Positions 53,291-63,870 of a stretch of DNA of 64,000 bases are shown here, piece after piece. The stretch's first letter is position 1; each line of letters starts with the position of its first letter. The position numbers and the translations under genes were made by a program. Origin of the DNA: Streptomyces catenulae (GTDB taxonomy: Bacteria; Actinomycetota; Actinomycetes; Streptomycetales; Streptomycetaceae); assembly GCF_000718015.1 (NCBI RefSeq), contig NZ_JODY01000027.1, forward strand, positions 1 to 64,000, in the 5' to 3' direction. The notes under the pieces are model-generated. The model searched no databases. It was given only the letters and a program-made list of their open reading frames with translations, and was not told where the DNA came from.

Positions 53291-55024
53291 GTGTTGGTCC
53301 GACTCGCGCGGGCGCATCTGCGGCCCCACAGGCGCGCTATATCCCTGATCGTTCTCCTCCAGCTCATCCAGACGCTGGCCACCATCTCCCTGCCCACCCT
53401 GAACGCCGACATCATCGATCACGGTGTCGTCCGCGGGGACACGGGCTACATCCTGCGCGTCGGCGGCTTCATGATCGCCATCGCGCTGCTCCAGGTCGTC
53501 TGCGCGACCGGCGCCGTCTACTTCGGCGCCCGCACCGCCGGTCGACTGGGCCGGGACGTCCGGGCGGCGGTCTTCGACCGGGTGCAGACGTTCTCCGCCC
53601 GGGAGGTGGCCGCCTTCGGCGCGCCCTCGCTGATCACCCGCACCACCAACGACGTCCAGCAGGTCCAGATGCTGGTCCTGCTGACGTTCACGATGATGGT
53701 GTCCGCGCCGATCATGTGCGTCGGCGGCGTCGTCATGGCGCTCAACCAGGACGTCCCGCTCTCCGGTCTGCTGCTGGTGATCGTCACGATCCTGGGGACC
53801 TTCGTCTCGCTGATCGTGCGCCGACTGCGGCCGCTGTTCCGCAGCGTCCAGGAGCGCATCGACACCGTCAACCGCGTACTGCGCGAGCAGATCACCGGCA
53901 TCCGCGTCATCCGCGCCTTCGTCCGCGACCGCCACGAACAGCAGCGGTTCCGCGCCGCCAACCGCGATCTCTACGACGTGTCGCTGCGCTCCGGCAAGCT
54001 GATGTCCACGATGTTCCCGCTGGTCATGATGATCGTGAACCTCTCCAGCGTCGCCGTGGTCTGGTTCGGCGGGCTGCGCATCGACTCCGGTGAGATGCAG
54101 ATCGGCGCGCTCACCGCGTTCCTCAGCTACCTCATGTACATCCTGATGTCGATCATGATGGCGACGTTCATGACGATGATGCTGCCGCGCGCCGAGGTCT
54201 GCGCCGAGCGCATCCAGGAGGTGCTGGACACCGACAGCAGCGTCGTCCCGCCCGAGCGGCCCGTCACCACCCTCCGCCGCCCCGGCGAGCTGGAGCTGCG
54301 CGGCGTGGAGTTCCGCTTCCCCGGCGCCGAGGAGCCCGTCCTCAAGGACATCTCGCTGCTCGCCCGGCCCGGTGAGACCACCGCCGTCATCGGCTCCACC
54401 GGCAGCGGCAAGTCCACCCTGATCGGCCTGGTGCCGCGCCTCTTCGACGCGACCGGCGGCACCGTCCTGGTCGGCGGCGAGGACGTCCGCACCCTCGACG
54501 AGACGACGCTGGCCCGCACCATCGGCCTCGTCCCGCAGAAGCCGTACCTCTTCTCCGGCACCATCGCCTCCAACCTCCGCCACGGCGACCCGGACGCCAC
54601 CGACGAGGACCTGTGGCGGGCGCTGGAGACCGCGCAGGCCAAGGAGTTCGTCGCGGCGATGGAGGGCGGTCTCCAGGCGCCCGTCGCCCAGGGCGGCTCC
54701 AACGTCTCCGGCGGCCAGCGCCAGCGCCTGGCCATCGCCCGCGCGCTGGTCGGCAAGCCGGACCTCTACCTCTTCGACGACTCCTTCTCGGCCCTCGACT
54801 ACGCCACCGACGCCGCGCTGCGCGCCGCACTGACCCGCGAGACCGGCGGCGCCAGCGTCGTCATCGTCGCCCAGCGCGTCGCCACCATCCGCGGCGCCGA
54901 CCGGATCCTCGTCCTCGACGAGGGCCGCGTCGTCGGCAGCGGCACCCACGCCGAGCTGATGACGGACAACGCAACGTACCGGGAGATCGTGCTCTCCCAG
55001 CTCACCGAGCAGGAGGCGGCGTGA
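53291..55024 (+). CDS. ABC exporter half-transporter 1 (degenerate catalytic site)
   Basis: 577 residues: six membrane helices then an ATPase domain with Walker [10 protein letters not shown] (about 367-375), signature VSGGQRQR (about 472) and Walker [13 protein letters not shown] (about 490-500) in which Asp replaces the catalytic Glu. An Asp here marks one half of heterodimeric exporters such as TM287/288. GTG at 53291. Stop overlaps the GTG of the partner gene. The export substrate is unknown (drug, lipid or peptide). Confidence 0.93.
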   Translation: MLVRLARAHLRPHRRAISLIVLLQLIQTLATISLPTLNADIIDHGVVRGDTGYILRVGGFMIAIALLQVVCATGAVYFGARTAGRLGRDVRAAVFDRVQTFSAREVAAFGAPSLITRTTNDVQQVQMLVLLTFTMMVSAPIMCVGGVVMALNQDVPLSGLLLVIVTILGTFVSLIVRRLRPLFRSVQERIDTVNRVLREQITGIRVIRAFVRDRHEQQRFRAANRDLYDVSLRSGKLMSTMFPLVMMIVNLSSVAVVWFGGLRIDSGEMQIGALTAFLSYLMYILMSIMMATFMTMMLPRAEVCAERIQEVLDTDSSVVPPERPVTTLRRPGELELRGVEFRFPGAEEPVLKDISLLARPGETTAVIGSTGSGKSTLIGLVPRLFDATGGTVLVGGEDVRTLDETTLARTIGLVPQKPYLFSGTIASNLRHGDPDATDEDLWRALETAQAKEFVAAMEGGLQAPVAQGGSNVSGGQRQRLAIARALVGKPDLYLFDDSFSALDYATDAALRAALTRETGGASVVIVAQRVATIRGADRILVLDEGRVVGSGTHAELMTDNATYREIVLSQLTEQEAA

Positions 55025-57021
55025 CCACCGCGGACAAGGAGACGGAGACCCGCGGCGAGGACGCCGCGGAGGCGGCGGAGGCGCACCGCACCGCGCGCCC
55101 CGCCGGACCGGCCCGCGCCATGGGCGGCCCGCCGATGGTGAAGTCGCTGGACTTCAAGGGCTCCGGCAAGCGGCTGCTGGGCCAGCTGCGGCCGCAGCGC
55201 GCCGCGCTCCTGGGCGCACTGCTGCTGACCATCGCCTCCGTGGCGCTCACGGTCACCGGCCCGCGCGTCCTCGGGCACGCCACCGACCTGCTCCTGGCCG
55301 GGCTGGTCGGCCGCGATCTGCCGTCCGGCGTCACCAAGGCGCAGGCGGCCGAGCAGCTGCGCGCCCACGGACAGGGCGGTCTCGCCGACCTCATCGGCAC
55401 CCTGCCGCTCGTCCCCGGCCACGGCATCGACTTCACCGCCGTCGGCACCGTCCTGCTCTACGCCACCCTGATCTACGCGGCGGCCTCGCTCTTCGGCTTC
55501 CTCCAGGCGCGGCTGGTCACCACTGCCGTGCAGGGCACCGTCTTCCGGATGCGCGAGCAGGTCGAGGCGAAGCTGTCGCGGCTGCCGCTGAGCTACTTCG
55601 ACAAGCAGCAGCGCGGTGAGGTGCTCTCCCGGGCGACCAACGACATCGACAACGTCCAGCAGACGCTCCAGCAGAGCCTGAGCCAGATCGTCACCTCGAC
55701 GCTGACCGTCCTCGGCGTCCTCGCGATGATGTTCTGGATCACCCCGCTGCTGGCGGCGGTCGCGCTGCTCACGGTCCCGCTGTCGGTGCTCGTCGCCACC
55801 CGGGTCGGCAAGCGCGCCCAGCCGCAGTTCGTCAAGCAGTGGTCGTCCACCGGCAAGCTCAACGGCCATGTCGAGGAGATGTACACCGGCCACTCCCTGG
55901 TCCGCGTCTTCGGCCGCCAGAAGGAGTCCGCCGAGCGGTTCCGCGAGCAGAACGACGCGCTCTACGAGGCGAGCTTCAAGGCGCAGGCCATCTCCGGCCT
56001 CATCCAGCCCGCGATGACCTTCGTCGGCAACCTCAACTACGTGCTGATCGCCGTCGTCGGCGGTCTGCGGGTCGCCTCCGGCGCGCTGTCGGTCGGTGAC
56101 GTCCAGGCGTTCATCCAGTACTCCCGCCAGTTCAGCCAGCCGCTCACGCAGATCGCGGCGCTCGCCAACCTCGTCCAGTCCGGCGTCGCCTCCGCCGAGC
56201 GGGTCTTCGAACTCCTCGACGCCGAGGAGCAGACGCCCGACCCGGAGCCGACCGCCGCCCCGGCGCGCACCACCGGACGCGTCGCCTTCGAGAACGTCTC
56301 GTTCCGCTACGACGAGGAGAAGCCGCTGATCGAGGGCTTGTCGCTGACCGTCGAGCCCGGCCAGACCGTCGCCATCGTCGGCCCCACCGGCGCCGGAAAG
56401 ACCACCCTCGTCAACCTCCTCATGCGGTTCTACGAGACCCGCTCGGGCCGGATCACCCTCGACGGCACCGACATCGCCGGTCTCGGCCGCGAGGAGCTGC
56501 GCTCCCGGATCGGCATGGTCCTCCAGGACACCTGGCTCTTCGGCGGCACCATCGCCGAGAACATCGCCTACGGCGCCCCGGACGGCACCCCGCACGAGAA
56601 GGTCGTCGAGGCGGCCCGCGCCACCCACGTCGACCGCTTCGTACGCACCCTGCCGGACGGCTACGACAGCGTCGTCGACGACGAGGGCGGCAGCGTCTCC
56701 GTCGGCGAGAAGCAGCTGATCACCATCGCCCGGGCGTTCCTCGCCGAGCCCGCCATCCTCGTCCTCGACGAGGCCACCAGCTCCGTCGACACCCGCACCG
56801 AGGTGCTGATCCAGCAAGCCATGGCGCGGCTGCGCACCGGCCGCACCAGCTTCGTCATCGCCCACCGCCTCTCCACCATCCGCGACGCCGATCTGATCCT
56901 CGTCATGGAGTCCGGCGCCATCGTCGAGCAGGGCGACCACGCCACCCTCCTCGCCGCCGACGGCGCCTACGCCCGCCTCTACGCGGCCCAGTTCGCCGAG
57001 GCGGTGGCGGAGGCCGAATAG
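55021..57021 (+). CDS. ABC exporter half-transporter 2 (catalytic half)
   Basis: 666 residues. A polar N-terminal tail of about 55 residues precedes six membrane helices and an ATPase domain with Walker [10 protein letters not shown] (about 453), a non-canonical signature VSVGEKQL (about 559), Walker [12 protein letters not shown] with the catalytic Glu, and switch His in AHRLST. The canonical Walker B here complements the degenerate one in the partner, and the odd signature here complements the good one there, as expected for an asymmetric heterodimer. GTGA overlap with the first gene. Confidence 0.95.
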   Translation: MTTADKETETRGEDAAEAAEAHRTARPAGPARAMGGPPMVKSLDFKGSGKRLLGQLRPQRAALLGALLLTIASVALTVTGPRVLGHATDLLLAGLVGRDLPSGVTKAQAAEQLRAHGQGGLADLIGTLPLVPGHGIDFTAVGTVLLYATLIYAAASLFGFLQARLVTTAVQGTVFRMREQVEAKLSRLPLSYFDKQQRGEVLSRATNDIDNVQQTLQQSLSQIVTSTLTVLGVLAMMFWITPLLAAVALLTVPLSVLVATRVGKRAQPQFVKQWSSTGKLNGHVEEMYTGHSLVRVFGRQKESAERFREQNDALYEASFKAQAISGLIQPAMTFVGNLNYVLIAVVGGLRVASGALSVGDVQAFIQYSRQFSQPLTQIAALANLVQSGVASAERVFELLDAEEQTPDPEPTAAPARTTGRVAFENVSFRYDEEKPLIEGLSLTVEPGQTVAIVGPTGAGKTTLVNLLMRFYETRSGRITLDGTDIAGLGREELRSRIGMVLQDTWLFGGTIAENIAYGAPDGTPHEKVVEAARATHVDRFVRTLPDGYDSVVDDEGGSVSVGEKQLITIARAFLAEPAILVLDEATSSVDTRTEVLIQQAMARLRTGRTSFVIAHRLSTIRDADLILVMESGAIVEQGDHATLLAADGAYARLYAAQFAEAVAEAE

Positions 57022-57022
57022 C

Positions 57023-57901
57023 TCATCCGCAGCCGCCGCCCGCCCCCGCCTGCCGCTCCGCGATCCAGCCGCCGATCCGGTCCAGCAGCTCGGGGGCGGC
57101 GGCGTTCTCGGCGTGCCCGAAGCCCGGTTCCAGCCAGAGGTCGCTGGTGGCGGGGGACGCGGCGGCGTACAGCATGCGCGGGTGGTCGAGCGGGAAGTAC
57201 GGATCGCGGTCGCCGTGCACCAGGAGCAGCGGGACGGGCGCGATCAGCGGGACCGCGGCGACGGGGGAGAGCGGCACCGGATCCCAGTCCTCGGGATGGA
57301 TGCGGGTGCGCAGCCCGACGCGGGAGACCAGGCGGCCGGTGGGGCGGGTGACGGCCCAGTGCAACCGGCGCATCGAGGCGGTGCCGCGGTAGTACCAGCG
57401 CGCGGGGGCGCTCACCGACACGACCGCATCGCTGTGAGCTGCGGTGCGCCCCCCGTGCGCCGGGCGGTGCAGCGCGGCGTGGCGCAGCACCACCGAGCCG
57501 CCCATGGAGAAGCCGAGGGTGGCGACCCGGCGGTGGCCCAGCGCCCGGGCCCAGCGGACCGCCGCGGCCAGATCCTCCACCTCCCGGTCGCCGACGGTGG
57601 AGCGCCCGCCGGAGCGCCCGTGGCCGCGGAAGGAGAACGTCACCACCGCCGCCCGGCCCTGGAACGCGGCGGCCGCGCGGCGCAGCGCCGGGCGGTCCAG
57701 GGAGCCGGTGAAGCCGTGCGCGACGACCAGCGCGAGGGTGTCGGCGCCGCCCTCGCGGCGCAGGTCAGGGGCGCCGGAGCGTGGGGTGTAGGCGGCCTCG
57801 ATCCGGACGCCGTCGGCGGTCAGCAACGACGCCCGGTGACCACGCGACGTGACCGAAGGAACACGGGAGCGGCCGGGATCGACCTCGGGTCCGGGGGACA
57901 T
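57023..57901 (-). CDS. Alpha/beta hydrolase
   Basis: 292 residues. VAHGFTGSL (oxyanion loop), nucleophile Ser in [13 protein letters not shown], Asp in [12 protein letters not shown] and His in GFGHAENAA give a complete catalytic triad. Monoacylglycerol-lipase-like/esterase. No signal peptide. Start ATG 57901; the frame is open to 58168, but that would run through the glnR leader. Convergent with the exporter gene with one base between the stops. Confidence 0.88.
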   Translation of the reverse strand: MSPGPEVDPGRSRVPSVTSRGHRASLLTADGVRIEAAYTPRSGAPDLRREGGADTLALVVAHGFTGSLDRPALRRAAAAFQGRAAVVTFSFRGHGRSGGRSTVGDREVEDLAAAVRWARALGHRRVATLGFSMGGSVVLRHAALHRPAHGGRTAAHSDAVVSVSAPARWYYRGTASMRRLHWAVTRPTGRLVSRVGLRTRIHPEDWDPVPLSPVAAVPLIAPVPLLLVHGDRDPYFPLDHPRMLYAAASPATSDLWLEPGFGHAENAAAPELLDRIGGWIAERQAGAGGGCG

Positions 57902-57924
57902 GTGGGCTATTCTGCTGGGCGTGG

Positions 57925-57957
57925 AGGATCCGGGCAGCGAAGCCCCCGGATCCTTTT
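57925..57957 (+). terminator. Terminator-like hairpin in the glnR leader
   Basis: AGGATCCGGG (57925-57934) pairs perfectly with CCCGGATCCT (57945-57954), followed by four Ts (57954-57957). It lies before the glnR reading frame on the same strand, so it could be an attenuator or the end of a short leader RNA. Confidence 0.7.
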
Positions 57958-57959
57958 GT

Positions 57960-57992
57960 GCTTTCGGACAGGCACGGTGCGTGGCCGAAAGC
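57960..57992 (+). promoter_or_regulatory. Second leader hairpin upstream of glnR
   Basis: GCTTTCGG (57960-57967) pairs with CCGAAAGC (57985-57992), and GCAC/GTGC can pair inside the loop. It begins three bases after the T-run of the first hairpin, giving a compact structured leader. Confidence 0.6.
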
Positions 57993-58075
57993 AGCGTACG
58001 AAGCAGTGCCGCAGACTCCCCCGGCCGAGGCCGGGTGGTGCCCCCGTCGCAGGGACCGAGGAGGAACCAGACGTC

Positions 58076-58141
58076 ATGGGCGAGCGAAGCGAGCAGTACC
58101 GACAAGAACGGGCCGGGTACCGGGCAGGTGGTCGGAAGTGA
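58076..58141 (+). CDS. 21-residue upstream ORF coupled to glnR
   Basis: ATG at 58076 with GAGGAGG upstream encodes [20 protein letters not shown] and a final Lys. Its stop TGA (58139-58141) overlaps the GTG start of glnR (58138-58140). The strong ribosome site here and the weak one in front of glnR suggest that glnR is translated by coupling from this uORF. Confidence 0.65.
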   Translation: MGERSEQYRQERAGYRAGGRK

Positions 58142-58947
58142 GTTCCCTCCTGCTGCTGACCAATGCACTGCAACCGTCGGCGGAGGTGCTCCCCGCCCTC
58201 GGCCTGCTGCTGCACGGCGTGCGGGTGGCTCCTGCCGAGGGCCCGGCCCTGATCGACACCCCCGGAGCGGACGTCATCCTCATCGACGGCCGCCGCGACC
58301 TGCCACAGGTGCGGTCGCTGTGCCAGCTGCTGCGGTCCACGGGCCCCGGCAGTCCCCTGATCCTCGTGGTGACCGAGGGCGGACTCGCCGCCGTCACCGC
58401 CGACTGGGGCGTCGATGACGTCCTGCTCGACACGGCGGGCCCCGCCGAGGTCGAGGCCCGGCTGCGGCTGGCCCTGGGCCGCCGCCAGCTGTCGGTCGAC
58501 GACAGCCCGATGGAGATCCGTACCGGTGATCTCTCGGTGGACGAGGCGACCTACAGCGCCAAGCTGAAGGGCCGGGTCCTGGACCTGACCTTCAAGGAGT
58601 TCGAGCTGCTGAAGTACCTCGCGCAGCACCCGGGCCGGGTCTTCACCCGCGCCCAGCTGCTCCAGGAGGTCTGGGGCTACGACTACTTCGGCGGCACCCG
58701 CACCGTGGACGTCCACGTCCGGCGGCTGCGCGCGAAGCTCGGCCCCGAGCACGAGTCGCTGATCGGCACCGTCCGCAACGTCGGCTACCGCTTCGTGGTG
58801 CCGGACAAGGCGGAGCGCGCGGCCGAGGCGAAGGAGAAGAAGGCCGCGGGCCCGCCGTCCGGGCGGAAGACCGCGGCCGAACCGTCCGCGAAGGAGACCG
58901 TGCGCTCCGGCGGCGCGGCGACCGGGGCACGCACCGGCAAGAAGTGA
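58138..58947 (+). CDS. glnR: Nitrogen regulator GlnR (OmpR-type)
   Basis: 269 residues. Starts [20 protein letters not shown], matching Streptomyces GlnR closely (S. coelicolor SCO4159 as I recall). The receiver-like domain has D50 (ILID) but lacks the other acidic pocket residues, as known for this orphan regulator, and the winged HTH ([34 protein letters not shown]) is complete. A Lys/Ala/Thr-rich tail follows. It activates glnA, amtB, nitrite reduction and other nitrogen genes. GTG start. Confidence 0.97.
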   Translation: MSSLLLLTNALQPSAEVLPALGLLLHGVRVAPAEGPALIDTPGADVILIDGRRDLPQVRSLCQLLRSTGPGSPLILVVTEGGLAAVTADWGVDDVLLDTAGPAEVEARLRLALGRRQLSVDDSPMEIRTGDLSVDEATYSAKLKGRVLDLTFKEFELLKYLAQHPGRVFTRAQLLQEVWGYDYFGGTRTVDVHVRRLRAKLGPEHESLIGTVRNVGYRFVVPDKAERAAEAKEKKAAGPPSGRKTAAEPSAKETVRSGGAATGARTGKK

Positions 58948-59037
58948 GACGCGGGCCGACGGTTCACGGCCCGGGCCCTTCCGCGCCCGCCCCTTGGACC
59001 GTCGGCCGCCCCCTGGGGAGCCCCCCGTTCACCCGCG

Positions 59038-59043
59038 TAGACT
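59038..59043 (+). promoter_or_regulatory. -10 element directly before the LacI start
   Basis: TAGACT, 7 bases before the GTG at 59051, fits the Streptomyces -10 consensus. No ribosome site precedes the GTG, so the mRNA is likely leaderless. Confidence 0.55.
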
Positions 59044-59050
59044 GCCGCGC

Positions 59051-60076
59051 GTGGCCAAGGTGACGCGGGATGATGTGGCAAGGCTGGCGGGGACCTCGAC
59101 CGCGGTGGTCAGTTACGTCATCAACAACGGACCGAGGCCGGTCGCACCGGCCACCCGGGAGCGGGTGCTCGCCGCGATCAAGGAGCTGGGGTACCGCCCG
59201 GACCGGGTCGCGCAGGCGATGGCCTCGCGCCGTACCGACCTCATAGGACTGATCGTCCCCGACGCCCGGCAGCCGTTCTTCGCGGAGATGGCGCACGCCG
59301 TGGAACAGGCCGCGGCCGAGCGCGGCAAGATGGTGCTGGTCGGCAACGCCAACTACCTCGACGAGCGCGAGGTCCACTATTTGCGCGCCTTCCTCGGGAT
59401 GCGGGTCTCCGGCCTGATCCTCATCAGCCAGGGCCCCAGCGAGCACGCCGCCGCCGAGATCGACGCCTGGGACGCCCGGGTGGTGCTGCTGCACCGCAGG
59501 CCCGACGCGATCGACGACGTCGCGGTGATGACCGACGACGTGTGGGGCGCCCAGCTCGCCACCCGCCATCTGCTGGAGCACGGTCACCCGTACGTCGCGT
59601 TCCTCGGCGGCACCGAGGAGACCCCGAAGTCCGGCGACCCGGTCACCGACCATGTCGAGGGGTGGCGCCGGGCGATGATGGAGGCGGGCCGGTCGCTGGA
59701 GGGCCGCTACTTCCAGGCGCCGTACAACCGTTACGACGCCTACCGGGTCGCGCTGGAGCTGCTGGCCGGTCCGGATCGGCCACCGGCCCTGATGTGCGCC
59801 ACCGACGATCAGGCCATCGGTGTGCTGCGGGCCGCGCGGGAGCTGCGGATCGACGTGCCGGGGGAGTTGGCGGTCGCCGGGTTCGACGATGTGAAGGAAG
59901 CCGGGCTGACCGATCCGCCGCTGACGACGGTCGCCTCGGACCGGGAGGCGATGGCGCGCGCCGCCGTCGACCTCGTCCTCGACGACGGGCTGCGGGTGGC
60001 CGGTTCGCGCCGGGAGCGGCTGCGGCAGTTCCCCTCGCGGCTGGTGGTCCGCCGCTCCTGCGGCTGCGGCGGCTGA
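59051..60076 (+). CDS. LacI-family transcriptional regulator
   Basis: 341 residues. N-terminal [23 protein letters not shown] and hinge [21 protein letters not shown]; the sensor domain is periplasmic-binding-protein-like ([35 protein letters not shown]). The C-terminal RRSCGCGG is a common LacI ending. It is probably leaderless from GTG 59051. The target is unknown; it may respond to a sugar or nucleoside. It sits between glnR and the protease gene. Confidence 0.92.
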   Translation: MAKVTRDDVARLAGTSTAVVSYVINNGPRPVAPATRERVLAAIKELGYRPDRVAQAMASRRTDLIGLIVPDARQPFFAEMAHAVEQAAAERGKMVLVGNANYLDEREVHYLRAFLGMRVSGLILISQGPSEHAAAEIDAWDARVVLLHRRPDAIDDVAVMTDDVWGAQLATRHLLEHGHPYVAFLGGTEETPKSGDPVTDHVEGWRRAMMEAGRSLEGRYFQAPYNRYDAYRVALELLAGPDRPPALMCATDDQAIGVLRAARELRIDVPGELAVAGFDDVKEAGLTDPPLTTVASDREAMARAAVDLVLDDGLRVAGSRRERLRQFPSRLVVRRSCGCGG

Positions 60077-60130
60077 CACCGGGCGCCCCCGGGCGGGTGT
60101 TCTTATACCGGGCATACCTACTTCTGCCGG

Positions 60131-60163
60131 GTCTCTCAGGGCGTTCTCACCCCGTTCTCATGG
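60131..60163 (+). promoter_or_regulatory. Three 11-bp direct repeats before the protease gene
   Basis: GTCTCTCA (60131-60138), CGTTCTCA (60142-60149) and CGTTCTCA (60153-60160) occur at exact 11-bp spacing, each followed by a three-base filler. This is the layout of an OmpR-type regulator binding site; the regulator gene at 61505 is the candidate. Confidence 0.75.
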
Positions 60164-60183
60164 TGGCCGCGCACAGTGATCAC

Positions 60184-61284
60184 ATGACCGAGAGCTACCG
60201 CCGCAGCGGCGATGAGATGTCCCAGGACGGGCCGTACGGCTACGGCCACGGCGACGACGCCCGCACGGGCGGTGCCGGAGCGGCGTACCCGCCGCCACCC
60301 CCGTACGCACCCGGCGGTGAGGGCACGTACGCGGGGTTCGCGGGTGCCAATCCGGCCGCCGCGCCGCAGGCGCCCCAGGAGGCGCCGCGGCACCGGGCGC
60401 GGCGGCCGGTCGCGCTGATCGCGGCGGTGGCGCTGGCCTCGGGTCTCATCGGCGGCGGCAGTGCGGCGCTGATCGCCGGGGCGACGCAGCACCGGCAGGA
60501 TTCGGCGGTCTCCGCGCCGCTGGTCAACGCGGGGAAGACCAGCGGGAGCGGGGTCTCGGCGGTGGCGAAGGCGGTCAGCCCGTCGATAGTCGAGATCCAG
60601 GCGCGGACCGGCGAGGGCGAGTCCACCGGCTCCGGGGTGGTCGTCAGCGACAAGGGCGAGATCGTCACCAACAACCATGTGGTGGCCGGTGCCCACACGG
60701 TGACCGTGGCGTTCAGCGACGGCAGCCGGAAGACCGCGACGGTCGTCGGCACCGACCCGGACAAGGACCTGGCGCTGGTCAAGGTGCACGACGCGAAGGG
60801 GCTGACGCCCGCGAGCCTGGGCGATTCGGACCGGGTCGCGGTCGGCGACCAGGTCGTGGCGATCGGCTCGCCGGAGGGCCTGACCGGCTCGGTGACCAGC
60901 GGGATCGTCTCCGCGCTCAACCGCGATGTGACGGTGCCGAAGAGCGACGGGCAGAGCCCGGACCAGGGGCAGGGGCAGGGCGGCGACCAGTGGCCGTTCG
61001 AGTTCGGCGGCAACCGCTACAACGGCGACACCGGCTCCTCCAAGACCTCGTACAAGGCCCTCCAGACCGATGCCTCGCTCAACCCCGGCAACTCCGGTGG
61101 TGCGCTGATCAACATGTCCGGGCAGGTCATCGGCATCAACTCCGCGATGTACGCCCCGAGTTCGGCGAGCAGCAGCACCGCCGGGAGTGTGGGGCTGGGC
61201 TTCGCGATCCCGATCAACACCGTGAAGGCGGACCTCGCCGCGCTGCGTGGGGGCGGCAGCGGCGGGCCGAACAGCGGGGTCTGA
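60184..61284 (+). CDS. HtrA/DegP-like membrane-anchored serine protease
   Basis: 366 residues. A Gly/Tyr/Pro-rich cytoplasmic part (1-75), one membrane helix (PVALIAAVALASGLIGGGSA) and a trypsin-like S1C protease domain with catalytic His in TNNHVVAG, Asp in DPDKDLALV and Ser in LNPGNSGGAL. No PDZ domain follows, unlike full HtrA. It should degrade or process misfolded secreted proteins. ATG 60184, no strong ribosome site. Followed by the regulator-kinase pair. Confidence 0.92.
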   Translation: MTESYRRSGDEMSQDGPYGYGHGDDARTGGAGAAYPPPPPYAPGGEGTYAGFAGANPAAAPQAPQEAPRHRARRPVALIAAVALASGLIGGGSAALIAGATQHRQDSAVSAPLVNAGKTSGSGVSAVAKAVSPSIVEIQARTGEGESTGSGVVVSDKGEIVTNNHVVAGAHTVTVAFSDGSRKTATVVGTDPDKDLALVKVHDAKGLTPASLGDSDRVAVGDQVVAIGSPEGLTGSVTSGIVSALNRDVTVPKSDGQSPDQGQGQGGDQWPFEFGGNRYNGDTGSSKTSYKALQTDASLNPGNSGGALINMSGQVIGINSAMYAPSSASSSTAGSVGLGFAIPINTVKADLAALRGGGSGGPNSGV

Positions 61285-61504
61285 GCCCGGGTGACGGGGC
61301 GGCCCGCCGGTGTGGGGCCGTTCGGCCGTCCCGTCACCCGATTTCCCTACGCGCCCGGGGCCGACGCCCGCCCCTGGGCGCCCCGCGTCCCGTGCCCGGC
61401 CCGACCTCCCCTCGGGCCGGGCCGCCCGCGTGCGACGCTTGCCCCGGGCGGCTCGCCGCCCGCCGTCCCGTATCGCGTCCAGAGGTATCCAGAGGTAGTC
61501 GCGC

Positions 61505-62242
61505 ATGAGCCCCGCCGACCACGGTGACCAGCCCGCCCGCATCCTGATCGTCGACGACGAGCCCGCGGTCCGCGAGGCGCTGCGGCGCTCGCTGGCGTTC
61601 GAGGGGTACGCCACCGAGGAAGCCGTCGACGGGCTCGACGCCGTCGAGAAGGTCGCCTCGTACGATCCCGAGCTGATCGTGCTGGACGTCCTGATGCCGC
61701 GGATGGACGGGCTGACCGCCGCCCGCCGCCTGCGGGCCAGCGGTGTGACCGTGCCGATCCTGATGCTGACCGCCCGCGACACCGTCGGCGACCGCGTCAC
61801 CGGCCTCGACGCGGGCGCCGACGACTACCTCGTCAAACCCTTCGAACTGGACGAACTCCTCGCCCGCATCCGGGCGTTGCTCCGCCGCAGCTCCTACGCG
61901 GCCGCCGCCGACGCGGCGCCCGCCGACGGTGACGTCCTCGCCTTCGCCGATCTGCGGATGGATCTGGCGACCCGCGAGGTGACCCGCGGGGCGCGGCCCG
62001 TCGAGCTGACCCGGACCGAGTTCACGCTGCTGGAGATGTTCCTCGCGCACCCGCGGCAGGTCCTCACCCGCGAGCAGATCCTCAAGGCCGTCTGGGGCTT
62101 CGACTTCGAACCGACCTCCAACTCCCTGGACGTGTACGTGATGTATCTGCGCCGCAAGACGGAGGCGGCGGGCGAGCCGCGGCTGGTGCACACGGTGCGC
62201 GGCGTCGGTTACGTGCTGCGCGCGGAGGGCGGCGGCGAATGA
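61505..62242 (+). CDS. OmpR-family response regulator
   Basis: 245 residues. Receiver with acidic pair in IVDDEP, phosphoacceptor D61 (LIVLDVLMP), T89 and K111 ([11 protein letters not shown]); winged [23 protein letters not shown] and [15 protein letters not shown]. MprA-like. ATG start at 61505; the stop overlaps the kinase start as ATGA. Probably binds the 11-bp repeats in front of the protease gene. Confidence 0.95.
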   Translation: MSPADHGDQPARILIVDDEPAVREALRRSLAFEGYATEEAVDGLDAVEKVASYDPELIVLDVLMPRMDGLTAARRLRASGVTVPILMLTARDTVGDRVTGLDAGADDYLVKPFELDELLARIRALLRRSSYAAAADAAPADGDVLAFADLRMDLATREVTRGARPVELTRTEFTLLEMFLAHPRQVLTREQILKAVWGFDFEPTSNSLDVYVMYLRRKTEAAGEPRLVHTVRGVGYVLRAEGGGE

Positions 62243-63771
62243 CCGCCCAGCCCCCGCCGCCCGGGGAGCCGGGCGGCGCCACCGCGGCGGAGCGGACGCC
62301 CGGGCTGCTGGCGCGCGCCGCCCGCCGCTACCGGCAGCTGCCGCTCCGCTCCCGCCTCGCGATGCTCACCGCCGTCGCCGTGGCGCTCGCCGTCGCGGCG
62401 TCCGCCGCCGCCTGCTGGCTGATCACCCGCGACCGGCTCACCGGACAGCTCGACTCCACGCTGCGCAGCGTCGACGTGGGCCAGGGCTACGTCCAGGCGC
62501 TGAAGATCTCCTGCTCGGGGACGGCCGACGGGCAGGTGGCGTTCCAGCCGACGCCGTACACCGTGCAGCTGGTGTCGACCTCCGGGGATGTGTGCACCTC
62601 GCCGGAGAAGGACCCGATCCCCGCCCAGCGCGCCGATGTGGCGGTCGCGGACGGGCGGCTGGACTCCGCCGTCCACACCACCCGCTCCGTGGACGGCACC
62701 CCGATGCGGGTGGCGACGCTGCACTACCCGGGCCCGATCACCGACGCCCGCGGCAACCACATCGCGGTCTCCGTCGCCGCGCCGATGGACCAGGTCACCC
62801 AGCCGCTGAACCAGCTGGCGCTGGTGTTGCTGATCGTCTCCGGGGTCGGGGTGCTGGGCGCCGCGACCGCCGGACTGTGGGTGGCGCGCGCCGGGCTCAA
62901 GCCCGTCGACCGGCTCACCGACGCCGCCGAGCACATCGCCCGCACCGAGGACCTGACCATCCGGATCCCGGCCGACGGGGAGGACGAGATCGCCCGGCTG
63001 TCGCGCGCGTTCAACTCCATGACGGCGGCGCTGGCGGCCTCCCGGGAGTTGCAGCGGCAGCTGATCGCGGACGCCGGGCACGAACTCCGTACGCCGCTGA
63101 CCTCGCTGCGGACCAACATCGATCTGCTGGTACGCAGCGAACGCTCCGGCCGCCCGATCCCGCCCGCCGACAAGGAGGCGCTGCTGACGTCGGTGAAGGC
63201 GCAGATGGGGGAGTTGGCGTCGCTGATCGGCGATCTCCAGGAGCTGTCCCGGACGCCGGACGCCGGGCCGGGCGGCGGCGCGTCGCTGCGGGTGGTGGCG
63301 CTGCACGACACGGTCGCCACCGCCCTGGAACGGGCCCGGCTGCGCGGCCCGACGCTGACCGTCACCTCGGACCTCGCGCCCTGGTACGTCCGCGCGGAGC
63401 CGGCGGCGCTGGAGCGCGCGGTGGTCAATCTGCTGGACAACGCGGTGAAGTTCAGCCCGGCGGGCGGCACCGTCGAGGTCCGTCTCGCGGCGGGCGAGCT
63501 GACCGTACGCGATCACGGTCCGGGCATCGCGGAGGACGAGCTGCCGCACGTCTTCGCCCGCTTCTGGCGCTCCCCGTCGGCCCGTTCGCTGCCCGGCAGC
63601 GGGCTGGGTCTGTCGATCGTGGCGCGGACGGCGGAGCAGGCCGGTGGCGGTGTGCTGCTGCGGCCCGCCCCGGGCGGCGGCACGGAGGCGGTGCTGACGC
63701 TGCCGGGCGCGCCCACCCCGCCGCCGCCCGGCCCGGCGGAGCCGGAGCCGCCGGGGGAGCGCGCGGAGTGA
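62239..63771 (+). CDS. Sensor histidine kinase
   Basis: 510 residues. Two membrane helices around a periplasmic sensor of about 130 residues (with two Cys: [15 protein letters not shown]), a HAMP domain ([19 protein letters not shown]), HisKA with the phosphoacceptor His in [15 protein letters not shown] (about 278) and a C-terminal HATPase domain ([37 protein letters not shown]). Partner of the preceding regulator by a 4-nt overlap. MprB-like; the signal is unknown. Confidence 0.95.
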   Translation: MTAQPPPPGEPGGATAAERTPGLLARAARRYRQLPLRSRLAMLTAVAVALAVAASAAACWLITRDRLTGQLDSTLRSVDVGQGYVQALKISCSGTADGQVAFQPTPYTVQLVSTSGDVCTSPEKDPIPAQRADVAVADGRLDSAVHTTRSVDGTPMRVATLHYPGPITDARGNHIAVSVAAPMDQVTQPLNQLALVLLIVSGVGVLGAATAGLWVARAGLKPVDRLTDAAEHIARTEDLTIRIPADGEDEIARLSRAFNSMTAALAASRELQRQLIADAGHELRTPLTSLRTNIDLLVRSERSGRPIPPADKEALLTSVKAQMGELASLIGDLQELSRTPDAGPGGGASLRVVALHDTVATALERARLRGPTLTVTSDLAPWYVRAEPAALERAVVNLLDNAVKFSPAGGTVEVRLAAGELTVRDHGPGIAEDELPHVFARFWRSPSARSLPGSGLGLSIVARTAEQAGGGVLLRPAPGGGTEAVLTLPGAPTPPPPGPAEPEPPGERAE

Positions 63772-63805
63772 GGGCGGGCCCGGCCGGACGCCGGGCCGAC
63801 GGGAA

Positions 63806-63855
63806 CGGGCCGGGGCCCGGCCGGGCCGCTGCGGCTCCGGCCGGGCCCCGGCCCG
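63806..63855. terminator. Strong convergent terminator
   Basis: A perfect 19-bp GC stem (63806-63824 and 63837-63855) with a 12-base loop between the kinase gene and the convergent DUF2993 gene. Confidence 0.85.
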
Positions 63856-63870
63856 TATCCCTGCGTCAGC

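Noticed and set aside
53060..54949. Long minus-strand frame opposite the ABC exporter
   Set aside because: Asp/Glu/Arg-rich translation with no motif, antisense to a clear transporter.
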